Source of the DNA: Actinomycetota bacterium
GTDB lineage: Bacteria > Actinomycetota > Acidimicrobiia > Acidimicrobiales > CADCSY01
NCBI GenBank assembly: GCA_004366205.1
Contig: SIRW01000100.1
Coordinates: 1-39,143, forward strand
Direction: 5' to 3'
Length of the DNA stretch: 39,143 bases
Shown: positions 34,437-39,143 of the stretch, one piece after another
Position numbering within the stretch: the first letter of the stretch is position 1
How the letters are laid out: each line of letters starts with the position of its first letter
Translations under genes and position numbers: made by a program
The notes under the pieces: model-generated
Told to the model about the DNA's origin: nothing
Database searches by the model: none
What the model saw: only the letters and a program-made list of their open reading frames with translations

Positions 34437-35842
34437 TGCCGGAACCCGTTGCCACCGCGGTCGAGATCGCCGAGGCGGTGCGGGCCGGTGAGCGTCGGGC
34501 CGTCGAGGTGCTCGACGAGTGCCTCGCCCGCATCGAGGCGGGCAACGCCGCCCTCAACGCCTTCGTGCACCTCGAGCCCGACCTCGCCCGCCGCGCCGCC
34601 GAAGCCGTGGACCACGCCGTCGAGCGGGGCGAGGATCCCGGGCCCTTCGCGGGCGTGCCGATCGGCGTGAAGGACCTCGAGCACTGCGAGGGCATGCCGA
34701 CCTCGCACGGGTCGCTGCTGTTCAAGGGCCGCCCGCCGGTCCAGGCCGACTCGATCCACCTGGCCCGGCTGCGGGCGGCCGGCGCGGTCCCGGTCGGCAA
34801 GACGGCCGCACCGGAGTTCGGCACGCTCGGCTTCACCAAGACCAAGGCGTGGGGCGTGACCCGCAACCCGTGGAACGTGGCGCGCACCCCGGGAGGGTCG
34901 AGCGGCGGTTCGGCGGCCGCCGTCGCCGCCGGGCTCGTGCCGGCCAGCACGGCGAGCGACGGCGGGGGCTCGACCCGCATCCCCGCCTCGTTCTCGGGCC
35001 TGGTCGGGATGAAGCCGTCGCACGGGCGCATCCCCCACGAGCGCCAGATCCCGTCCCAGACCGCCGTCTACGGCCTGCTCACCACCACGGTCGCCGAGGC
35101 CGCCCGCCACCTCGACGTCACGGCCGGTCCCCACGACCACGACCGGACGTCGCTGCCGCCCGCCGGCCTCCGCTACGAGGAGGTCATCGAGACGCTCGAC
35201 GTGGCCGGGCTGCGGGCCGCGTGGTCACCCGACCTCGGGTTCGCCGTGGCCGACCCCGAGGTGCGCGCCCTCGCCCAGTCGGCGGCCGAGGTCCTCATCG
35301 ACGCCGCCGCGCTCACCCCGGTCGACCTCGACATCCACCTGACCGACCCGGTGCGGCTGTGGATGTCGGCGGGGGCGATGGACCTCTGGATGAGCATCGA
35401 GGACGAGATGTGGCCCGCGGGGGCCGATGACCTCACCCTGTTCTCGCGCCGCGCCCTCGAGCAGACCGAGCACTACCCCCTCAGCCGCTTCGCCCGGGTG
35501 GCCAAGCGCCGCTGGCGGCTCGAGGAGGAGGTCGCCGCCCTGTTCGAGCAGGTGGACGTGCTGCTCACCCCCACCACGGCCGTGCCCGCCTTCGCCGCCG
35601 AAGGCCCGCCCCCCGCAGAGATCGACGGCCGGTCCGTCGACCCCGTGATGGCGGTGCCGTTCACGATGCTCGCCAACCTGTGCTGGAACCCGGCGGTGTC
35701 CGTGCCCGCGGGCACGACGGCCGAGGGCCTGCCGGTCGGGGTGCAGGTCGTCGGCCGCCGCCACGCCGACGACGTGGTGCTGCGGCTGGCCCGGGTGCTC
35801 GAGCAGGCGCGGCCCTGGCCCCGGCACGCGCCGGCGGGCTGA
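34436..35842 (+). CDS. Amidase signature family hydrolase
   Basis: A 468-aa amidase with the full Ser-cisSer-Lys triad: K79 (GVPIGVKD), S155 (TPGGSSGGSA) and S179 (SDGGGSTRIPAS); the last two are 24 residues apart as in characterised members. The C-terminal VSVPAGTTAEGLPVGVQVVG is also typical. Substrates of such enzymes range from aliphatic and aromatic amides to fatty acid amides. Coupling with WS/DGAT hints at a lipid-related amide, but this is speculation. ATG 34436 overlaps the acyltransferase stop (TGATG); GTG 34433 is also possible. Confidence 0.9.
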   Translation: MPEPVATAVEIAEAVRAGERRAVEVLDECLARIEAGNAALNAFVHLEPDLARRAAEAVDHAVERGEDPGPFAGVPIGVKDLEHCEGMPTSHGSLLFKGRPPVQADSIHLARLRAAGAVPVGKTAAPEFGTLGFTKTKAWGVTRNPWNVARTPGGSSGGSAAAVAAGLVPASTASDGGGSTRIPASFSGLVGMKPSHGRIPHERQIPSQTAVYGLLTTTVAEAARHLDVTAGPHDHDRTSLPPAGLRYEEVIETLDVAGLRAAWSPDLGFAVADPEVRALAQSAAEVLIDAAALTPVDLDIHLTDPVRLWMSAGAMDLWMSIEDEMWPAGADDLTLFSRRALEQTEHYPLSRFARVAKRRWRLEEEVAALFEQVDVLLTPTTAVPAFAAEGPPPAEIDGRSVDPVMAVPFTMLANLCWNPAVSVPAGTTAEGLPVGVQVVGRRHADDVVLRLARVLEQARPWPRHAPAG

Positions 35843-35852
35843 CCGCCGGTCC

Positions 35853-36707
35853 TCAGCGCTCGCCCGGCTCCTGGTCGCGCAGGAAGCGCTCGACCTCCTC
35901 GACCAGCGCCGCTCCCGAGGCGAACCGGTCGTCGCCGGGCTCGGTGCGCGACTCGAGGCCCGTCACGTACTCGCGCATCTCCTCGTCGGCCTCCACCACC
36001 TCGGAGACCTGCCGCTCGTAGGCGGCGGCGGCGATCTCGAGCTCGGTGGTCGGCACCGACGTCTCGAGCAGGGCGCCGACCCGCTCGACGAGGGCGAGCG
36101 CCGCTTTCGGGGACGGCGCGCCGGGCACGTAGGCGGGCACGGCCGCCCACAGCGACGCCGACGTGAGGCCCGCCTTGGCGCACAGGTCGTGGAGGACGCC
36201 GACGATGCCGGTCGGGCCCTCGTAGGTCGACCGGCGGAAGCCCAGCTGGTTGAGCAGCGCGGTGTCGACCGCCGTGCCGATGACCTGGGTCGGCTGGGTG
36301 TGCGGGACCTCGGCGAGCAGGGCGCCGAGGGTGAGCACCATGCGGGCGTCCAGGGCCGAGGCGACGCCGATGACCTGCTCGCAGTAGGTGCGCCACCGCA
36401 GCTGCGGCTCGACGCCCAGCAGCACGATGACGTCCCCGCCCCCGGGCAGCGTCGCCGCGCTGAGCTCGTTGTGGGGCCACTCGATCACCCGCTCGCCGCC
36501 GTCTCCCAGCCTGACGTGGGGTCGGGTGACGGTGAAGTCGTAGTAGTCCTCGGGGTCGATGGTGGCGAAGGGCCGGGCGTCGAGCTGGTCCCGGAGGTAG
36601 CCGGCGGCCGTCGTGGCGGCGTCGCCCGCGTCGTTCCACCCTTCGAAGGCGGCGATCAGCACCGGGTCATGGAGCCGGGGTCGCGCCGACCACTGGACGT
36701 GCTCCAT
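35853..36707 (-). CDS. PAC2 family protein
   Basis: A 284-aa protein of the PAC2 (proteasome assembly chaperone 2-like) family. Features are the N-terminal PVLIAAFEGWNDAGDAATTA and the mid-part VIVLLGVEPQLRWRTYCEQV. LNQLGFRRSTYEGPTGIVG is also characteristic of the actinobacterial branch. The C-terminal 60 residues are rich in Glu and likely helical. The bacterial function is not established. No proteasome (prcBA) or pup gene is in the window. TAGCGT lies 6 nt before the ATG on its strand. It is convergent with the amidase gene. Confidence 0.85.
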   Translation of the reverse strand: MEHVQWSARPRLHDPVLIAAFEGWNDAGDAATTAAGYLRDQLDARPFATIDPEDYYDFTVTRPHVRLGDGGERVIEWPHNELSAATLPGGGDVIVLLGVEPQLRWRTYCEQVIGVASALDARMVLTLGALLAEVPHTQPTQVIGTAVDTALLNQLGFRRSTYEGPTGIVGVLHDLCAKAGLTSASLWAAVPAYVPGAPSPKAALALVERVGALLETSVPTTELEIAAAAYERQVSEVVEADEEMREYVTGLESRTEPGDDRFASGAALVEEVERFLRDQEPGER

Positions 36708-36713
36708 GCCTTG

Positions 36714-36719
36714 ACGCTA
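36714..36719 (-). promoter_or_regulatory. -10 box of the PAC2 gene (leaderless type)
   Basis: TAGCGT on the minus strand, 6 nt before the ATG at 36707; no Shine-Dalgarno sequence. Confidence 0.5.
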
Positions 36720-36807
36720 CCGGCTCCCGGCGGGGCTGCCACGGAAGGGGCCTGCGGGTGCCCGGCTAGAGTGCAGGTGGACGCCGACCATGACGAGGGG
36801 AGTGCCG

Positions 36808-38361
36808 ATGCCCGAGCGCGCCAAGGCCGAGGCCCGGACGGTCGAAGCGCTGATGAGCCACCCCGTGGTCACGGCCCGCCCGTCCGAGACCGTCGCCGAG
36901 GCCAGCCAGCGCATGCAGGACCGGCGGGTGGGCTCGGTCGTCGTGGTCGACGACGGCAACCGGGCGATCGGCATCCTCACCGAGCGGGACCTGGTGCGCT
37001 TCGCCGCCGCCGGCGCCGACCCCGCCGCCACCAAGGTGTCGGAGTGGATGACCGAGGACCCCTACACGGTCGGTCCGGGCGAGCCCGCCGCCGACGCCTT
37101 CCGGCGCTTGGGCGAGCACGGCTACCGGCACATCCCGGTGGTCGACGGCGGCGAGCTCGTCGGCATCGTCTCGATGCGCGACCTCATGAAGATCGCCCAG
37201 ATCGAGCCCGTCACCCACCCCAGCGAGATCGAGGCACCCCCCGGCCTCGAGGGCGTCATCGTGGCCGACACCACCGTCGGCGACGTGCGCGGCCAGGAGG
37301 GCTTCTACCACTACCGGCAGTACAACGCCGTCGAGCTGTGCGACAAGCGCCGGCTCGAAGACGTCTGGTACCTGCTGTTCGAAGGCGAGCTTCCCGACGA
37401 CGGTCAGCGACGGGAGTTCCTCGACGAGATCCGCCCGCTGCGCGAGGTCCCAGAGAGCGTCAAGCCGCTGCTGCCCGCCATCGCCCGGGCCGGCGAGCAC
37501 TTCATCCCCCTCGACGCGCTGCGCACCGCCGTGTCGGCCTGCACCTACGCCCTCGACTTCAAGCCCAGCCTCGACATCGGTCACGACGAGCTGCGGCGCA
37601 ACGCCATGCAGGTGTGCGCCCTCATCCCGACGCTGATCATGAGCCTCTACCGGCTGAGCCGGGGCGAGGACCCCGTCGACCCCCACCCCGACCTGGGCTA
37701 CGGCGCCAACTACCTGTACATGCTCACCGGTGAGGAGCCCGACCCCGACGTGGCCCGGGCCGTCGAGCAGTACCAGATCTCCACGATCGACCACGGGTTC
37801 AACGCCTCCACCTTCACCGCCCGGGTCATCACCTCCACCGGCGCGGACCTCGGCGCCGCCGTCGTCGGCGCCATCGGCGCCCTGTCCGGCCCGCTGCACG
37901 GCGGGGCGCCGAGCCGGGCCCTCGACCTGCTCGAGGCCATCGGCACCGAGGAGAACGCCCGTCCCTACCTCGTCGACGCCGTGCAGAAGGGCGAGAAGAT
38001 CATGGGGTTCGGGCACCGCGTCTACAAGACCGACGACCCCCGCTCGGTGTTCCTGCGGGGCGTGGCCGAGCGCATCGGCGCCCGGCGGGTCGAGTTCGCC
38101 AAGAAGGTCGAGCGCACGGTCGTGGACGTGCTGGCCGAGCTGAAGCCCGGCCGCAACCTCTACGCCAACGTCGAGTTCTACGCCGGCGTGGTGATGGAGC
38201 ACTGCGGGTTGCCGCCCGAGCTGTTCACGCCGACGTTCGCGTCGAGCCGGGTCATCGGCTGGTGCGCCAACATCCTCGAGCAGGCCGCCGACAACCGCAT
38301 CATCCGCCCCAGCGCCCGCTACGTCGGACCGCCGCCGCCGGTGCCGGTCCCCCCGGAGTGA
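36808..38361 (+). CDS. Citrate synthase with N-terminal tandem CBS domains
   Basis: A 517-aa fusion. Two CBS domains (about residues 12-66 and 77-131) carry the nucleotide-binding pattern G-x-x-T/S-x-x-D (GILTERD, GIVSMRD). A citrate synthase follows from about 145, with DHGFNASTFTARV, GPLHGGAPSRAL and GFGHRVYKTDDPRS (substrate- and CoA-binding His and Arg). The catalytic acid position reads NVEFYAG, Glu instead of the common Asp, as in CitA-type actinobacterial enzymes. It would condense acetyl-CoA and oxaloacetate under control by adenine nucleotides. ATG 36808 is preferred over ATG 36790 because GAGGGGAG lies just upstream. A 2-methylcitrate synthase activity is not excluded. Confidence 0.9.
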   Translation: MPERAKAEARTVEALMSHPVVTARPSETVAEASQRMQDRRVGSVVVVDDGNRAIGILTERDLVRFAAAGADPAATKVSEWMTEDPYTVGPGEPAADAFRRLGEHGYRHIPVVDGGELVGIVSMRDLMKIAQIEPVTHPSEIEAPPGLEGVIVADTTVGDVRGQEGFYHYRQYNAVELCDKRRLEDVWYLLFEGELPDDGQRREFLDEIRPLREVPESVKPLLPAIARAGEHFIPLDALRTAVSACTYALDFKPSLDIGHDELRRNAMQVCALIPTLIMSLYRLSRGEDPVDPHPDLGYGANYLYMLTGEEPDPDVARAVEQYQISTIDHGFNASTFTARVITSTGADLGAAVVGAIGALSGPLHGGAPSRALDLLEAIGTEENARPYLVDAVQKGEKIMGFGHRVYKTDDPRSVFLRGVAERIGARRVEFAKKVERTVVDVLAELKPGRNLYANVEFYAGVVMEHCGLPPELFTPTFASSRVIGWCANILEQAADNRIIRPSARYVGPPPPVPVPPE

Positions 38362-38813
38362 GCCGCGTCGAGATCTGGTCGGGGCCGGTCAGCGACGAGC
38401 TCGTCGAGGCCTTCGACCGGCTGATCCCCCAGCTGTCGCGGTCGAACCCGCCACCGGGCCGCGAGCGCCTCCAGGAGCTCGTGGACGCCCCCGGCACCGA
38501 CCTGTTCGTGGCGCGCGACGGCGACGGTCGCATCGTCGGCACGGCCACGCTCGCCACCTTCCGGATCCCCACCGGCCAGCGGGCCTGGATCGAAGACGTC
38601 GTCGTCGACGAGGCCGCCCGGGGCCGGGGCGTCGGGGCTGCCCTCACCCGAGCGATGCTCGAGCGGGCCCGGGCGCGGGGCTGCGTGACCGTCGACCTGA
38701 CGTCGCGCCCCTCCCGGGAGGCCGCCAACCGGCTCTACCGGAAGCTGGGCTTCGAGCCGCGCGAGACCAACGTCTACCGGTACGAGCTAGAAGCGAGAGA
38801 TCCCGGCACGTAG
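38358..38813 (+). CDS. GNAT family N-acetyltransferase
   Basis: A 151-aa acetyl-CoA-dependent acetyltransferase. The CoA-binding motif A is IEDVVVDEAARGRGVGAALT, and the C-terminal ANRLYRKLGFEPRETNVYRY is typical. The substrate is unknown. The GTG start overlaps the citrate synthase stop by 4 nt, so it is co-translated with it; acetylation linked to acetyl-CoA metabolism is possible but speculative. Confidence 0.88.
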   Translation: MSRVEIWSGPVSDELVEAFDRLIPQLSRSNPPPGRERLQELVDAPGTDLFVARDGDGRIVGTATLATFRIPTGQRAWIEDVVVDEAARGRGVGAALTRAMLERARARGCVTVDLTSRPSREAANRLYRKLGFEPRETNVYRYELEARDPGT

Positions 38814-38949
38814 TGCAAGCCTTCTCGGGGCGACATCGGCGACATCCCAACCCGCGCCCCGCGTCGATCGCCATGCGTCCCTGAACGGCACTTTCGGGAC
38901 GGTCGTGTCAGAAGTAGAGAGTTCTCGGCGAGCGGCGCGGGCGATCGCG

Positions 38950-38955
38950 TACCCT
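38950..38955 (+). promoter_or_regulatory. -10 box of the interrupted VOC-like gene (leaderless type)
   Basis: TACCCT, 6 nt before the ATG at 38962. The 148 nt between the acetyltransferase stop and this ATG hold no other recognisable feature and are less G+C-rich than the rest of the window. Confidence 0.45.
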
Positions 38956-38961
38956 TGTCAG

Positions 38962-39016
38962 ATGACACAACCCCGATTCGGGTCGGTCAACGTTGTTGTC
39001 GCGGATGTCGCTGCTA
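38962..39016 (+). pseudogene. 5' fragment of a VOC/glyoxalase-like gene, cut by an insertion
   Basis: ATG 38962 encodes MTQPRFGSVNVVVADVAA, the usual first strand of VOC-superfamily proteins (often continued as S-V-A-F-Y). After this the sequence no longer matches a VOC domain: the frame reads RWRPRSGVTAGG and then a Gly/Cys-rich string without stop to the window edge. Codon use (GTT, GCT, GAT) differs from the neighbours. The break lies at about 39015-39018. The match is short, so confidence is moderate. Confidence 0.45.
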
Positions 39017-39143
39017 GGTGGCGTCCCAGGTCTGGTGTAACAGCGGGTGGGGCGCAGGCTCTGGTGGTCATGTTAGGCAGCTGCTGTGACAGCTTCAGCT
39101 TCGGTGGTGGGTGTCTCGGTGGTGTCGGGCTGGTGGAGTTGGT
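39016..39143. mobile_element. Probable end of an insertion sequence (continues beyond the window)
   Basis: From about 39016 (AGGTGGCGTCCCAGGTCTGG onward) base composition drops and the VOC reading frame is lost. A minus-strand frame ends at 39073, leaving about 55 nt to the break, the arrangement of a transposase 3' end next to a terminal inverted repeat (perhaps IS256-like). The other terminus is outside, so the repeat cannot be confirmed. Confidence 0.35.
39073..39141 (-). CDS. C-terminal end of a possible transposase (partial)
   Basis: The last 22 codons of a minus-strand frame entering from the right edge, ending QLHQPDTTETPTTEAEAV-TAAA and TAA. An acidic, Thr-rich tail is all that is visible, so the family cannot be read from it. 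It is called only because of its position just inside a likely insertion-sequence end. Confidence 0.3.
   Translation of the reverse strand, partial: QLHQPDTTETPTTEAEAVTAAA

Overview
The window is very G+C-rich (by eye well above 70%), densely coded chromosomal DNA from an actinobacterium. The lineage markers are a DUF3263 gene paired with a VirR-like LytR_C gene (the order also known from mycobacteria), a glucosyl-3-phosphoglycerate synthase, an R2-like ligand-binding oxidase, a WS/DGAT acyltransferase, a stand-alone CIRCE-controlled groEL and a PAC2-family protein. A Spo0H-type sigma factor directly after rlmB points to a deep branch such as Acidimicrobiia; that placement is inference. Many genes lack a Shine-Dalgarno sequence and instead carry a TANNNT-like -10 box 6-9 nt before the start codon, the signature of leaderless transcription.

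Layout. 1-2.9 kb: rlmB, sigH, a tRNA-Thr(UGU) on the minus strand, DUF3263 and LytR_C genes. 3-8.2 kb: a lipoprotein gene, then a compatible-solute block (otsB, otsA, glycerate kinase, gpgS) that could make trehalose and glucosylglycerate, with a pair of near-perfect hairpins between the last two genes. 8.3-10.5 kb: a single-domain response regulator, CIRCE and groEL. 10.5-11 kb: the broken remains of a gene encoding a ubiquitin-like plus FHA N-terminus. 11-14.3 kb: a SpoIID/LytB-like protein with unusual domain order, divergent from fdhD-hemQ. 14.3-19.6 kb: a complete branched-chain or hydrophobic amino acid ABC transporter (livHMGF and convergent livK), whose LivH carries an extra exported beta-sandwich domain.

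19.7-24.9 kb: alaX-larE-DUF2993 in overlapping order, two identical 55-bp palindromic repeats, two conserved genes of unknown function and an S9 peptidase. 25-27.5 kb: R2lox and a CoA-disulfide-reductase-type flavoprotein. 27.5-30.9 kb: a nitrogen-regulation unit (P-II glnB, glnD) preceded by a GlnR-box-like array of four half-sites and a hairpin, followed by a Nudix gene. 31-38.8 kb: an unknown gene, an M1-type metallopeptidase lipoprotein, a WS/DGAT acyltransferase, an amidase, a PAC2 protein, a citrate synthase fused to two CBS domains, and a GNAT acetyltransferase.

At the right edge base composition changes. A VOC-like gene is cut after about 18 codons, and the following sequence looks like the end of an insertion element whose reading frame, if it is a transposase, enters from outside the window. 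There are no rRNA genes, no CRISPR array and no complete mobile element. The most interesting items are the GlnR-like operator, the two families of paired hairpin repeats, the CBS-citrate synthase and LivH fusions, the interrupted gene at the right edge and the recurrent leaderless-promoter pattern.
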